From Thermoplasmatales archaeon (GTDB taxonomy: Archaea; Thermoplasmatota; Thermoplasmata; Thermoplasmatales; Thermoplasmataceae), in the NCBI GenBank assembly GCA_016806715.1, contig CP060531.1, positions 558,001-622,000 of the forward strand: a stretch of 64,000 bases of DNA. The letters run 5' to 3'. The notes under the pieces are model-generated. The model searched no databases. It was not told where the DNA came from and saw only the letters and a list, made by a program, of their open reading frames with translations. Both the position numbers and the translations under genes were made by a program. Shown piece by piece: positions 17,146-26,326 of this stretch. Numbering within the stretch: position 1 is the first letter of the stretch; the number at the start of each line of letters is the position of its first letter.

Positions 17146-17340
17146 TCAATGGATATTCTCTAAAAACCCTATCGTCTTTTCAGTATCATCCAAACTGAAT
17201 TCCCATGCTCGTGTTTTGTAGAATTTGTACTTCCCCTGCCAGGAGGTCGAATCCAGGCCATAGAACTTCTGGATAAATTTGTTGACAACCGGCTGTTCGG
17301 TTTTCTTTGGAAACCTGAATACCATGATTGATCCAATCAT
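17146..17340 (-). CDS. small hypothetical protein, 64 aa, possibly truncated
   Basis: Soluble, basic, starting MIGSIMVFRFPKKTEQPVVN with a second Met at residue 6. The sequence FIQKFYGLDSTSWQGKYKF has good coding character, and the C-terminus SLDDTEKTIGFLENIH is a helix. It is convergent with the 16913 gene and stands alone on its strand inside the surface cassette. It resembles small conserved archaeal proteins that I cannot name; it may have lost an internal segment. Function unknown. Confidence 0.45.
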   Translation of the reverse strand: MIGSIMVFRFPKKTEQPVVNKFIQKFYGLDSTSWQGKYKFYKTRAWEFSLDDTEKTIGFLENIH

Positions 17341-17446
17341 TACGTGTAGGAATCAGACTCTCCGTATGTTGAGGGAGACTATTCCGTCAGACATGCGGAG
17401 AGTCTGTCAAGGGCAATATTCGTATAGTCAGTTCAATTGATAATCC

Positions 17447-17572
17447 ATGGAACATGACAAAAAGAGGCCGTCGGCTCCTCGGACTATGATCACGGTTGCC
17501 ATCATAGTGGCTGCTATATTTGTTGCGGTGAACTTCAGTCCCGTTGCTGATAACAGCGCCAGTGGAGGGTAG
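17447..17572 (+). CDS. 41-aa signal-anchor peptide, in frame with the downstream surface protein
   Basis: Encodes a basic N-terminus (MEHDKKRPSAPRT), one hydrophobic segment (MITVAIIVAAIFVAV) and a short external stretch ending SPVADNSASGG, then TAG at 17570-17572. The codons after the TAG continue without another stop into the surface protein at 17579-18346. It therefore looks like the export signal of that protein, separated by an amber codon. It may instead be a free-standing small membrane protein with reinitiation downstream. Confidence 0.55.
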   Translation: MEHDKKRPSAPRTMITVAIIVAAIFVAVNFSPVADNSASGG

Positions 17573-17578
17573 GTTTCC

Positions 17579-18346
17579 ATGCCACCCGCTGTATCGAACA
17601 ATGGCTACGGCATACACACATCATACAACATTGCTCAGTCACAGAATGGCCAAACCGTGAATGGGTGGGTGGATTATACCCTAAATAACTCTTATGGGCT
17701 TAGTCTCGGTACAAACGTCACCGATATATCGTCTAATGGTTGTTCCCAGACCAACGTTTCCGGCAATAACCTGAGCCTGTTTATTTCTTTTGACTTGCCA
17801 GTGACACGGGAGCTTGGGAGTCTAAACACTTCCCTACCAACTGCAAGTAGCAGTGATTCGATATACTATTTCCAAAAGAGCGGGCCTGGATGGAGTTCTG
17901 TCCTCGGGGACTTAATAGTTTCGGTATCATCATTTTCATCGGTAACAGCTTTCGCGTCGGCATTTGGCTTTGACATATCGGATGTGATAGCGGGGTTCCC
18001 GGGATACAGCGCCGCATCCGCTACCGCACTTGCACCAGTGTTTGTTGTGATCGTAGGAGCCGTTGCCGTTGATTTCATTGCTTTATATACGCCCTCTCAG
18101 ATTGAACATTATCCGTCATTTTATGCCGAAGTCGGCATGAGTTGGCCTACTGGATGGCTTTTCTTTTTGCACCCAAATTACCTCGGAGCTTATGGTGAAG
18201 AGGGCTTATATTCGGGTGACGCGGATACATATGGTGGAACATATCTACCGTACTTAGTTGATGGCGGTGCCGGTAATACTTTTGCAAACGGCGAAGTGAC
18301 ACATAATGGTGGTCCTTGGAATACTTTTGAGGAGCCACCGTGGTAA
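17579..18346 (+). CDS. surface protein ectodomain lacking its own signal peptide
   Basis: 255 residues starting MPPAVSNNGYGIHTSYNIAQ. The first 90 residues are Asn/Ser-rich with sequons (NVTDISSNG, NVSGNNLSL). Two hydrophobic stretches lie near residues 105-130 and 148-172 (ALAPVFVVIVGAVAVDFI), followed by an aromatic C-terminal domain. As annotated it has no export signal; the in-frame 41-codon anchor just upstream (17447-17572) would supply one if the TAG were read through or is a recent mutation. GGAGGG ten nt upstream allows reinitiation. Confidence 0.65.
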   Translation: MPPAVSNNGYGIHTSYNIAQSQNGQTVNGWVDYTLNNSYGLSLGTNVTDISSNGCSQTNVSGNNLSLFISFDLPVTRELGSLNTSLPTASSSDSIYYFQKSGPGWSSVLGDLIVSVSSFSSVTAFASAFGFDISDVIAGFPGYSAASATALAPVFVVIVGAVAVDFIALYTPSQIEHYPSFYAEVGMSWPTGWLFFLHPNYLGAYGEEGLYSGDADTYGGTYLPYLVDGGAGNTFANGEVTHNGGPWNTFEEPPW

Positions 18347-18347
18347 C

Positions 18348-18662
18348 ATGGAATCGACTGAGATTTATCCACTTTTGCCGCTGTGGACATGGGCCCTTAC
18401 GGCATTTATTGTCTTCGTAGTTTCCATCTTTATACTTGTTCATTCTCGGGGGCAAGATCCAGGTTGGATCACCACCAAACCCGGGAAACTACTGGCGATG
18501 TTTGAGTTTTTACTTTCGATCGTGTTTCTTGTGGTTACGTATTTCGCCCTAACAGTGATTGGTGCTGTGCTTTTTGGGATTCCCATGGTCCTTGCAATGC
18601 TGGTCGGGCTTTACAACTTCCTGACCATCCGTTCGAAGACAAAGAAAGCCGGGAGGGAATAG
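18348..18662 (+). CDS. three-helix membrane protein, 104 aa
   Basis: Start taken at the ATG 18348 (MESTEIYPLLPLWTWALTAF), one base after the stop of the surface protein, rather than the longer frame from 18306 that runs inside it. Hydrophobic segments lie at about 13-31, 48-70 and 72-92, with a basic tail (RSKTKKAGRE). It closes the cassette and is likely co-transcribed with the surface protein. No known family. Confidence 0.65.
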   Translation: MESTEIYPLLPLWTWALTAFIVFVVSIFILVHSRGQDPGWITTKPGKLLAMFEFLLSIVFLVVTYFALTVIGAVLFGIPMVLAMLVGLYNFLTIRSKTKKAGRE

Positions 18663-18986
18663 TAAGATATCCAACCTTTTCGACACCCGAACTTGTCAAT
18701 ACCATATCTTGACATGATAACTCTGACTTTTGGAACAATTGTTTTGGGTTCTTGCCCTGGTTTCCATTCAGGAGAGCTGGAACTCATACTCAATGGCCTG
18801 TAAAGTCGGGTCATGTTTTTCCAAAACATGCTGTCTAATACGCTATTTATTGATGATTTGGCATTTGACAGTTAAAATGGGATTCTTATACATGAATTGT
18901 GGCTATAATGTTGACTGCAATTACGAGTTTTCAATTCAAATTTAAGCATTCATAATGTTTTTAACCAACTTCAATGTATAATAAAA
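18663..18986. other. 324-bp intergenic stretch
   Basis: No convincing gene; the one plus-strand frame here is Cys/Trp/Met-rich and lacks a ribosome signal. GTTTTTAACC near 18957-18966 is a TATA-like element placed about 25 nt before the reductase start at 18987. Confidence 0.4.
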
Positions 18987-19553
18987 ATGCGCAGGGTGGT
19001 TTTGGACAGCCTTATGTCCCTCGATGGATACTACACGGATTCGAAGAACCAGATCGATTGGTTCCCGCAGTTTGAGGAGGAGGATTTTGCCTGGTCTCAC
19101 GATGTTCTGACACGTGCCGGATTATTAGCGTTTGGGCGCACAACTTACGAAGAGTTCTCGAAGTTCTTTCCTACAGTGGATCCAGTGTCGGCAGGATGGG
19201 ACCCGTATATTCCCAAACAACTCAATGAATTACCCAAAATTGTTTTTTCAACATCCCTGAAGGAGGCTACCTGGAAACCATCAACTATAGTTCGGACTAA
19301 CCCCGCAAAAGAGATTGCCCGTCTGAAAAACGAACCCGGCAAGGATATCGTAGTTATTGGAAGCGGATCTATTGTCTCTGAGGTGGTAAGATACGGACTG
19401 GTGGATGAGTTCCGGATTCGCGTTCTCCCCATTATTCTGGGCTCTGGAAAGCCCTTACTCAAAAATCAATCTAAGCAACTCCCTCTCAAGCTTGTTGAAG
19501 CGAAAACATTCAAGTCGGGGGTACAGGCGCTCTACTACATACCCAAACAGTAA
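18987..19553 (+). CDS. RibD C-terminal/dihydrofolate-reductase-like protein
   Basis: 188 residues of the RibD_C fold: RRVVLDSLMSLDGYYTDSKN at the start, GLLAFGRTTYEEFSKFFP (the conserved GRxTYE/W motif), KDIVVIGSGSIVSEVVRYGL (dinucleotide-binding G-x-G-S) and ILGSGKPLL near the end. This family includes NADPH-dependent reductases of pyrimidine or pterin intermediates and resistance-type DHFR-like proteins. A specific substrate cannot be assigned. The leaderless start is supported by the TATA at about 18960. Confidence 0.88.
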   Translation: MRRVVLDSLMSLDGYYTDSKNQIDWFPQFEEEDFAWSHDVLTRAGLLAFGRTTYEEFSKFFPTVDPVSAGWDPYIPKQLNELPKIVFSTSLKEATWKPSTIVRTNPAKEIARLKNEPGKDIVVIGSGSIVSEVVRYGLVDEFRIRVLPIILGSGKPLLKNQSKQLPLKLVEAKTFKSGVQALYYIPKQ

Positions 19554-19607
19554 TATTCCAATTATGAAACCACGAGGATGCTGGAACTCAATATTGTGAG
19601 GATAGTT

Positions 19608-19997
19608 TTAGATCTTCTTAACGTGTTTACTGTATTCCCGAATTCGTGACCAAGCGTACATTGCAATATAGATCATAGGTAAAAGGTAGAACCCTATAAC
19701 CAGAGTAATATCCGCAAGCGAAAGCGACAGGGTAGATCCGAATTTTTCGAGAGCATTGAAATGTGCCGGGTTGGAAGCAGAGATCATGGCGATAATTCCC
19801 AGAATAACTCCAATAGAGAGGGCTTTTCTGTTTTCCCTGTATACAAAATAGGAATCAGAGAATACTATGGCGGCTGCAATAAAAGTAAGGTATGTGAGTG
19901 ACAGGGGAACAAGGCCTGCAACCCTCAGTATAACTGCGCCAATAATAATGGTAAAAGCCGAGGCAACGAGCAGGAGAGTGTAAAGCTTCCAATTCAT
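19608..19997 (-). CDS. four-helix membrane protein, 129 aa
   Basis: Four hydrophobic segments (about 5-27, 31-48, 58-76, 90-113), short loops and a basic C-terminus (RIREYSKHVKKI). No domain recognised. It follows the DUF981 gene on the same strand with a 53-bp gap and is probably co-transcribed with it. Confidence 0.65.
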   Translation of the reverse strand: MNWKLYTLLLVASAFTIIIGAVILRVAGLVPLSLTYLTFIAAAIVFSDSYFVYRENRKALSIGVILGIIAMISASNPAHFNALEKFGSTLSLSLADITLVIGFYLLPMIYIAMYAWSRIREYSKHVKKI

Positions 19998-20050
19998 TTA
20001 CCTATAATAAAAAAGTATTACTAAAAAAATTGTGTATGGGAATAAAAAAA

Positions 20051-20665
20051 TTATGGTGGCTTGAGCAGATGCTGTGGTACAGCTTCAATCGCAGTGAACG
20101 CTGCAAGCACTGCTGAAACCACGAGTCCAATCCAGAATATGACCAGTACTATTGTCCACAGATTTGACACTTTTCCCTTTGAAGGGAGTACGTCATATAT
20201 GTAAGTTGCAGGCCACGTGAACATTCCAGTGAGACCGAATGCTATGTAAAGACCCAGCATTGCAATTGGGCTTGAGGTCATTCCGTCAGTGTATGCGTTA
20301 GCACCATAGAAGATGGCAATCAATCCTGAGAAGAAAGCCAATATTCCGACAAACTGAAGTTTCTGCTTAAGATATATCGCTACGACCATGGAAAGAACGA
20401 CTATTCCTATTATGACAAATGGGTCGTAGAACAGGATATTATAACTTCCTGGAAGCGGCCAGACCATTTCACCGAAGATACCCATTATAAAAATAAAAAA
20501 ACCAAGCAACCCGAGGGGAAACGCGCCCTGCCTAAGTACTCCCTCAATATCCTTCACGTTTCCTTTTCTGTACTCTACATAAACCGAGGCCGTCATGTAT
20601 ATCGAAATAACTCCTACAAGAGATAAGACGAACAACTCTAGGGCCAAATCATCAACGAATGCCAT
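20051..20665 (-). CDS. DUF981 family membrane protein
   Basis: 204 residues from the ATG at 20665 (MAFVDDLALELFVL), chosen over an upstream TTG frame because AGGTG lies 6 nt before it. About six hydrophobic segments. The conserved stretch GEMVWPLPGSYNILFYDPF is the signature I associate with DUF981, a family of uncharacterised membrane proteins in Thermoplasmata and Sulfolobales. It forms a likely operon with the downstream four-helix protein. Confidence 0.75.
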   Translation of the reverse strand: MAFVDDLALELFVLSLVGVISIYMTASVYVEYRKGNVKDIEGVLRQGAFPLGLLGFFIFIMGIFGEMVWPLPGSYNILFYDPFVIIGIVVLSMVVAIYLKQKLQFVGILAFFSGLIAIFYGANAYTDGMTSSPIAMLGLYIAFGLTGMFTWPATYIYDVLPSKGKVSNLWTIVLVIFWIGLVVSAVLAAFTAIEAVPQHLLKPP

Positions 20666-20914
20666 TTTTGCACCTTGTATAATATTATAATGGCCTATAA
20701 TAGTTTTAGGCACAAATTATGAGGTGTCTGGTATTAATAGTAGCTGAGAAGCCAACTGGGCTGGAAATGATCATCTAATAAATTTTAGCCAACCAAAGTT
20801 CGGTAGTTTGCACTCACTTCAGCCCTACTGCTCCGGCATTGGTTTTTTTCATATCCTGCCGGCTTTGCCACTTAAATCCATCAGTTTGAATAGTAGTAGG
20901 GGTTACAAGAACAC

Positions 20915-21529
20915 ATGTCATCTTCCATAATTGTGGAATTCCTCAAGATCTTCATGCCACTTTTTGTGGTCATTGATCCCTTCGGAAGTCTGGTACTTTT
21001 CATGTCCATGACCAGCGGAATTACTCAACAAAAGAGAAAGCTTATAACAAAGGATGCTGTTATTTATGGAGCAATTATTCTGCTGTTCTTTGCGTTAATC
21101 GGGAACGAAATTATCTATTTCTTCGGTATTTCTATAGTCGCACTTGAATTTGCAGGGGGGCTGATTCTCCTGATCATGGGCGTTGAAATGGTCAGGGAAG
21201 GAGACAAACCGAAATCTGCTGGTGGGAATATAGAGGAACTTGATGTTGGCATCGTTCCATTTGCAACTCCGCTTCTTGCAGGTCCCGGAGCTATTTCACT
21301 TGTAATCATTCTTATGAAAGGGAGTTTTATGGATGACATATTCACCATAATTTCCATACTCATACTCTTTGCAATAGTTTACCTCTTTTTCCACTATTCA
21401 GAGCCCATCCTGAAGGTCATAGGTGAAAAGGTAATGAAAGCAATGACAAGGATCTTCGGGCTTATTGTGGCTGCCTTTGCCATACAGTATTTCCTCAATG
21501 CGATAACGCTGCTTGGGTTCCTGAAGTAA
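20915..21529 (+). CDS. MarC family (UPF0056) membrane protein
   Basis: 204 residues, six hydrophobic segments. LFVVIDPFGSLVLFMSMTSG near the start and FAGGLILLIMGVEMV in the second third are the MarC family signatures, as is VPFATPLLAGPGAIS in the middle. The cellular role of MarC proteins is not settled; drug-resistance links were later withdrawn in E. coli. Single gene, divergent from DUF981. Confidence 0.88.
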   Translation: MSSSIIVEFLKIFMPLFVVIDPFGSLVLFMSMTSGITQQKRKLITKDAVIYGAIILLFFALIGNEIIYFFGISIVALEFAGGLILLIMGVEMVREGDKPKSAGGNIEELDVGIVPFATPLLAGPGAISLVIILMKGSFMDDIFTIISILILFAIVYLFFHYSEPILKVIGEKVMKAMTRIFGLIVAAFAIQYFLNAITLLGFLK

Positions 21530-21600
21530 GCAAATGCCTTGGGATCATGCGCAGAGATTTTTCATGGAAAAGGAAAATTGCGTTGCCGCAATCTTCGCTA

Positions 21601-23475
21601 TCAGGAAATGGATTTCTTCAGCCTGTCCTGAAGAGCATGATATTCCTCCCACAGCTCATCTGGGAACCTCTTTCCGAAAGATTCGAAAAATGGCCTGGTC
21701 TCCTCGAGCTCTGACAGGAACTTGTGCGAGTCCACCTCAAGCAGTCTTTTCATGACAGTCTCCGGTACTCCGCCAGAGTCAAACGCTTGCGGATCAGGAA
21801 CTAAGCCAATAGGCGTCTCTATAGCTTTACCCATGCCGTTTACGCGGTCAAGCACCCATTTCATTACGTACATGTTGTGGGAATAGCCTGGCCACATATA
21901 CCTGCCTTCCTGGTCCTTCCTGAACCAGTCGACGTTGAATATTTTTGGAGGATTACTGACCTTTTTGCCCATCTCAACATAATGCCGGAAATAATCAGCC
22001 ATGTTATAGCCTACGAAAGGCCGGTTAGCCATGGGGTCATTCCTCAGCACACCAACTTTTCCAGTTGTGGCAGCAGTGGTTTCAACGCGTTGCATGGCAC
22101 CAACCAATACACCAGCATTCCACGAGTAAGCCTGGTAAACAAGCGGGATAAGGTCTTTTCTCCTCCCTCCAAAGAGGAAAGCAGAGACCCTGGCGCCGGA
22201 GGGGTTGTTATAATCCCTTGAAAGGTGACGGTAGTTGGATATTGGCGTTGTAAACCGCGAATTAGGGTGCGCAGCTGGTTCATTCCCCGTGCTTGTATGC
22301 CCTTTCCAGTCTGTCAGGTTCTGCGGAATATCCCTCATTCCTTCCCAGTACGGTATACCATGGCTATCCACGGCCACATTAGTGAATATTGTGTCATGAC
22401 TTATGGCATCCATTGCATTGGGATTCGTGTGAACACTGGTATGCGGAGCAACCCCAAAAAATCCGTTTTCGGGGTTTATGGCGTATAGCGCCCCCTGACG
22501 CTCGTGCATCCAAATGATATCATCACTGATAAGTGACGTTTTCCAACCTTTGCCGGAAAACTCTGCTGGCGGTTCTAGCATAGAAAGGTTGGTTTTTCCA
22601 CTCGAGCTCGGGAAGGCTCCAGAAACGTAAGTGGTCTTCCCTTCCGGGTTGGTTATACCGATGAGCATCATGTGCTCCGCCATCCATCCATTCTTTCTTC
22701 CCTGATATGTGGCGATTCTCAGGGCATGGCACTTCTTGCTCAGTAATGCATTCCCTCCATAGTTTGTATTAACACTCAGCACAAGACCCTGCTCCATGTT
22801 CTCCTCCGGGAAGTGGGCTATATAACGCTTTTTTGGGTCCAGTGCACCAGTGGAATGAATACCTATAACGAGCCGGGTACTTCGGGAGAATTCCTTGATA
22901 GCCTCTTCGCCGGACCTGGTGATTATCATGAGATTAACAACCACATAGAGGCTGTCCGTTATCTCTATGCCTGCTTCCCCGTATTCAGATCCAAGTGGTC
23001 CAAGCCAGTATGGCACCACGTACATCGTCTTTCCCTTCATTGTATTCTTCATGATTGAATATATCCTGTTCTTCGCATCGTCTGTGTGAAGCCAGTTATT
23101 GGTTGGTCCAGCATCCTCCCTTGTTCCGGACGTGCATATATAAGTATCTCCCTCAGTCCTTGCAACATCGTTTGGGTCGCTACGGTAAAGATAGCTGTTC
23201 GGGAACTCCTTCTCGTTCAGTCTTATCATGGTACCGCTCTTTACGAGTGAATCCTCAAATTCCTTTAGTTCGCCGCTTTTATCCCCTATTACCCGTATGC
23301 TGGATGGGCGGGTCATGTCTGCCGTCTCGGCTATGGCGGAAACCAACCTGTCATACATGCCAGAATTTGTGGAATGAAGGATCTTCAGGGACTTGCTATT
23401 CTTGAGGCTTCGCATGGCTTCAACAAGCTCAGTATCATTCGGGTTTGTCGTGTATTCTTCATTAAATGATAACAT
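21601..23475 (-). CDS. pckG: phosphoenolpyruvate carboxykinase (GTP)
   Basis: 624 residues, normal for the GTP-dependent enzyme. The phosphate loop FPSSSGKTNLSMLEPP sits near residues 287-302, WKTSLISDDIIWMHERQGAL carries the metal-binding Asp, and INPENGFFGVAPHTS and FLFGGRRKDLIPLVY are family signatures. It interconverts oxaloacetate and phosphoenolpyruvate, linking the citric acid cycle (see sdhABCD) with gluconeogenesis. Single gene, convergent with marC. Confidence 0.96.
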   Translation of the reverse strand: MLSFNEEYTTNPNDTELVEAMRSLKNSKSLKILHSTNSGMYDRLVSAIAETADMTRPSSIRVIGDKSGELKEFEDSLVKSGTMIRLNEKEFPNSYLYRSDPNDVARTEGDTYICTSGTREDAGPTNNWLHTDDAKNRIYSIMKNTMKGKTMYVVPYWLGPLGSEYGEAGIEITDSLYVVVNLMIITRSGEEAIKEFSRSTRLVIGIHSTGALDPKKRYIAHFPEENMEQGLVLSVNTNYGGNALLSKKCHALRIATYQGRKNGWMAEHMMLIGITNPEGKTTYVSGAFPSSSGKTNLSMLEPPAEFSGKGWKTSLISDDIIWMHERQGALYAINPENGFFGVAPHTSVHTNPNAMDAISHDTIFTNVAVDSHGIPYWEGMRDIPQNLTDWKGHTSTGNEPAAHPNSRFTTPISNYRHLSRDYNNPSGARVSAFLFGGRRKDLIPLVYQAYSWNAGVLVGAMQRVETTAATTGKVGVLRNDPMANRPFVGYNMADYFRHYVEMGKKVSNPPKIFNVDWFRKDQEGRYMWPGYSHNMYVMKWVLDRVNGMGKAIETPIGLVPDPQAFDSGGVPETVMKRLLEVDSHKFLSELEETRPFFESFGKRFPDELWEEYHALQDRLKKSIS

Positions 23476-23721
23476 TTCAATTGTTTATCTGTCTAAATAT
23501 ATTAAGATTTAGGGAGTTTTTGTGATTATTTTTCAACAATTGTCGATGCCCTCAACGTATCCATGCAATTGCGGGTAAGTAAAATTAATTCCTGGCTCAG
23601 TTATTTGTGCTATCAGGTGAACACCCCCCTATTATCTTTGATTTTCATGACTCTACTGACAATAAAAATTATTAAATATTAGTTCCTAACACGTACCTGA
23701 ATGGGTTGAGTCGCCCTGAAT

Positions 23722-25350
23722 TCAGGCGGAAAACGCGTACTTTTTCTTTGCGTAAACGTAAAGGCGTATCCACAGCGCAAATGAAAGAATGATTATTACT
23801 ATCACCATGAATATGTCAATTGCGTCAGTCTTCAGTAGATTCCCCGCATTCAGTGCCCTGTCAATCGATGCCATCAGTCCATGGCTCACAACGTATGTCT
23901 TTCCATTTATGGATAGGAATTCCGACACTGACAGCCCGCCCCAGTAACTGCCAACTGCCGCCATTGATCCGGTGATCAGGCTTGGGATAATTGACGGAAT
24001 GGTAAGAGACCTGATTTCCTGCCACCTCGAGAGATTCAGTGTCCTGGCTACCATCTTGAATTCGTCCGGTATGGATACTACTGCTCCATATACGTTGAAG
24101 AATATGTATGCAGCAGCTGAGAAATACGTAACAAGGAGCACCTCGAAGTTAAGGGCTAAATTATACCCTGTGTAGGGAGCAAGTGCAGGAACCAGAATCA
24201 CGATCAGCAACGGAACAAAGATAGGTATGGGTATTGAATACATAATCTGCATAATTGCAGTGGTAACTTTGCCATTACGCTGCCTCTTCCCGAGGAATAT
24301 GGCCAGCGGCACCATTGTGAATATGGATATTGAATAAACAATGCCTATCCTGGCCAGGTCGTAGGCCAGGTTTACAAATGCCGTCGACAGGAATGATGGG
24401 GACAGGAAGTAAACAATGAAAGCCTGGTAAAATCCCGCCAATGCTATTTCATAAATGCCAAAGCCAATCAGTGCAAGAAGCACTATACCCACAGTTATGT
24501 TGACAAGCTTTTTAGACAGTCCCCTCTTCACTTTTTCCTCAGCCGGAAGACCGGGTGAAAGTGCTTTTGATATGTTTGCCACCACATTCCTTCCGGAGGT
24601 CGCTATACGCTCAAACCGCCTTTCGAAATAGTGCACAATCGCCCCGGATTCTCTCTTCCGGACTGCCTGCCCGTTTGCACTGACAAATTCCATTGCATAC
24701 TTTTTTGACCTGTCTATCAATGGTGATATGATCAGGAAGAAGGTAAGCGCAATTGCTATTATTACAATGAGGACAAGAACCAGTATGGCCGCGTAATTTC
24801 CGGCTTCGGTCAGTGAAAAAGCGAGCGAGCCTATACCAATGACGTAATAGTCATGGATTCCAAAGGTAATTACCTCGCTGAAAGTTATGTAAAAAAGGGC
24901 ACTGGCAAAAGATGGCATAATATTGGCAACCAGGTTGGGTACAGCTATGGGGTAGTAAATCTTCCTGATACGGTTCAGGAAACCCACCCTGTACACCTTT
25001 GACACGTTCTCGAAATCCTCCGGCAACCGTGCAACTGCCTCGTAAACGCCTAGTATGAGATTCCAGACAACAGCTGTCAGTATTAAAAAATCTGCAGAAA
25101 TCTCAACACCCAGAGATCCCTTGATTGTGAAGAGAAAAAAACTCAGGATAATTGGAAAGAATGAAACAACGGGGACGGCCTCCATGACGTCAGTCAGTGA
25201 GATCACGATGGATTCAGCGCTCTTAACCCTGGCTGCCAGTATGCCGAATACAAGGCTTATGAGGACGGAAATAAACATCATCAATCCTACCCTGGCAAAT
25301 GTTGCAAGGGTCGCCAGTACAATCTGAGCCAGAAGGTAGAATGATAACAA
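23722..25350 (-). CDS. ABC importer permease with two fused permease domains
   Basis: 542 residues. Two copies of a binding-protein-dependent permease domain are joined head to tail: the first (1-230) with the coupling loop VYRVGFLNRIRKIYYP, the second (about 280-540) with ARTLNLSRWQEIRSLTIPS. The loops and SDVMEAVPVVSFFPI-like pattern recall NitT/TauT-type importers. Neither ATPase nor binding protein is adjacent, so its partners must be elsewhere. A TTG start is supported by an ATTTATATATC element 25-35 nt upstream. Confidence 0.82.
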   Translation of the reverse strand: MLSFYLLAQIVLATLATFARVGLMMFISVLISLVFGILAARVKSAESIVISLTDVMEAVPVVSFFPIILSFFLFTIKGSLGVEISADFLILTAVVWNLILGVYEAVARLPEDFENVSKVYRVGFLNRIRKIYYPIAVPNLVANIMPSFASALFYITFSEVITFGIHDYYVIGIGSLAFSLTEAGNYAAILVLVLIVIIAIALTFFLIISPLIDRSKKYAMEFVSANGQAVRKRESGAIVHYFERRFERIATSGRNVVANISKALSPGLPAEEKVKRGLSKKLVNITVGIVLLALIGFGIYEIALAGFYQAFIVYFLSPSFLSTAFVNLAYDLARIGIVYSISIFTMVPLAIFLGKRQRNGKVTTAIMQIMYSIPIPIFVPLLIVILVPALAPYTGYNLALNFEVLLVTYFSAAAYIFFNVYGAVVSIPDEFKMVARTLNLSRWQEIRSLTIPSIIPSLITGSMAAVGSYWGGLSVSEFLSINGKTYVVSHGLMASIDRALNAGNLLKTDAIDIFMVIVIIILSFALWIRLYVYAKKKYAFSA

Positions 25351-25444
25351 TGCTGCACCCAGTGGGAATCAGAGTACAAGATATATAAATTTGGAATTTT
25401 TTGTATCCGGACAGCATGCAGGAAGAATTACCCTAAGCCCTGAA

Positions 25445-26287
25445 TCAGAGGGTAAAACCAGTCAGTTTAACCAGGCGAAAGAGGTTGTCGACATTTACTA
25501 TACTCATGAAGGTTTGGTTTGAAATTGTGATCAATAAGGTCGAAGACCCAACCATCTTCATCTGGAACGACCCGGGTGAAATAGACAGGTATGCAAGGTA
25601 TGCCGCCTCTGACAGCCTGGCGGATACGAAACCAATGCTTACGGTAAGGTTGGACGAAGTGAGGTTAGCGCTGATGTGGGAAATATTTCCACCTGTCTGG
25701 GAATAGTAGAGCGACATGTTTGCGCTGTTAGGAGATGACAGCATGGATGGATCGATATTGTCATGGGCTATATAGGAATCAAGCGACCGGTATACTGCCT
25801 GCAGCTCGCCGACAATTGTAACAGAGGGTGAGGGATTAGATGCATATATGGAAACGTTTGTAATCCCGGACAGGTTAGTCTGATTAAGGAAGCCATAGAC
25901 ATAGCCCATTATTGTGGCATTTGCTCCCAAACTGAAAAGGGACAGGATGTTCAGGTCTGAAATTTTGAAGACTGAATATCCTCTGTAGCTGCTCGTTTGC
26001 AAGAGTAATGATGAGGTTATGTTCAGGTTGGCCGCAGATTTTCCGGATACGATGGAGGAGAGTGAAGCCTGTAATACCATTCCGACCGTCCCGTTTGAGA
26101 TAAAAGGGTAGTAAGTTGTGCCATTGTTGGTTATCATGCCAGCAGCAGTTGAATCGGATGGAATATAATCAGTGGGGATTGTAGCACGTGCGTCAGAATT
26201 CTGCAGACCCATGACAATATATACGCTGGGGACTATTATCAGAGCCGCAACCACAACAATAAGCAGGTACCTGAGAGTTGAATTCAT
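25445..26287 (-). CDS. membrane-anchored surface protein, 280 aa
   Basis: N-terminal signal anchor (LRYLLIVVVAALIIVPSVYIVMG) followed by an external region with many N-x-S/T sequons (NLNITSSLL, NQTNLSGITNVSI, NISHISANLTSSNLT). No known domain. It lies between the fused permease and the LigB-type gene on the same strand. Coding character is clear; function unknown. Confidence 0.75.
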   Translation of the reverse strand: MNSTLRYLLIVVVAALIIVPSVYIVMGLQNSDARATIPTDYIPSDSTAAGMITNNGTTYYPFISNGTVGMVLQASLSSIVSGKSAANLNITSSLLLQTSSYRGYSVFKISDLNILSLFSLGANATIMGYVYGFLNQTNLSGITNVSIYASNPSPSVTIVGELQAVYRSLDSYIAHDNIDPSMLSSPNSANMSLYYSQTGGNISHISANLTSSNLTVSIGFVSARLSEAAYLAYLSISPGSFQMKMVGSSTLLITISNQTFMSIVNVDNLFRLVKLTGFTL

Positions 26288-26326
26288 TTGTATATCCAGA
26301 CATTCATTCTCGGTAAATAAACATGG

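Noticed and set aside
17570-17572. Pyrrolysine insertion as explanation of the amber codon
   Set aside because: No Pyl machinery is visible, Thermoplasmatales of this kind are not known to use it, and the host protein is not a methylamine methyltransferase.
18730-18945. 71-codon plus-strand frame
   Set aside because: Cys/Trp/Met-rich, no promoter at the right spacing; reads as non-coding.
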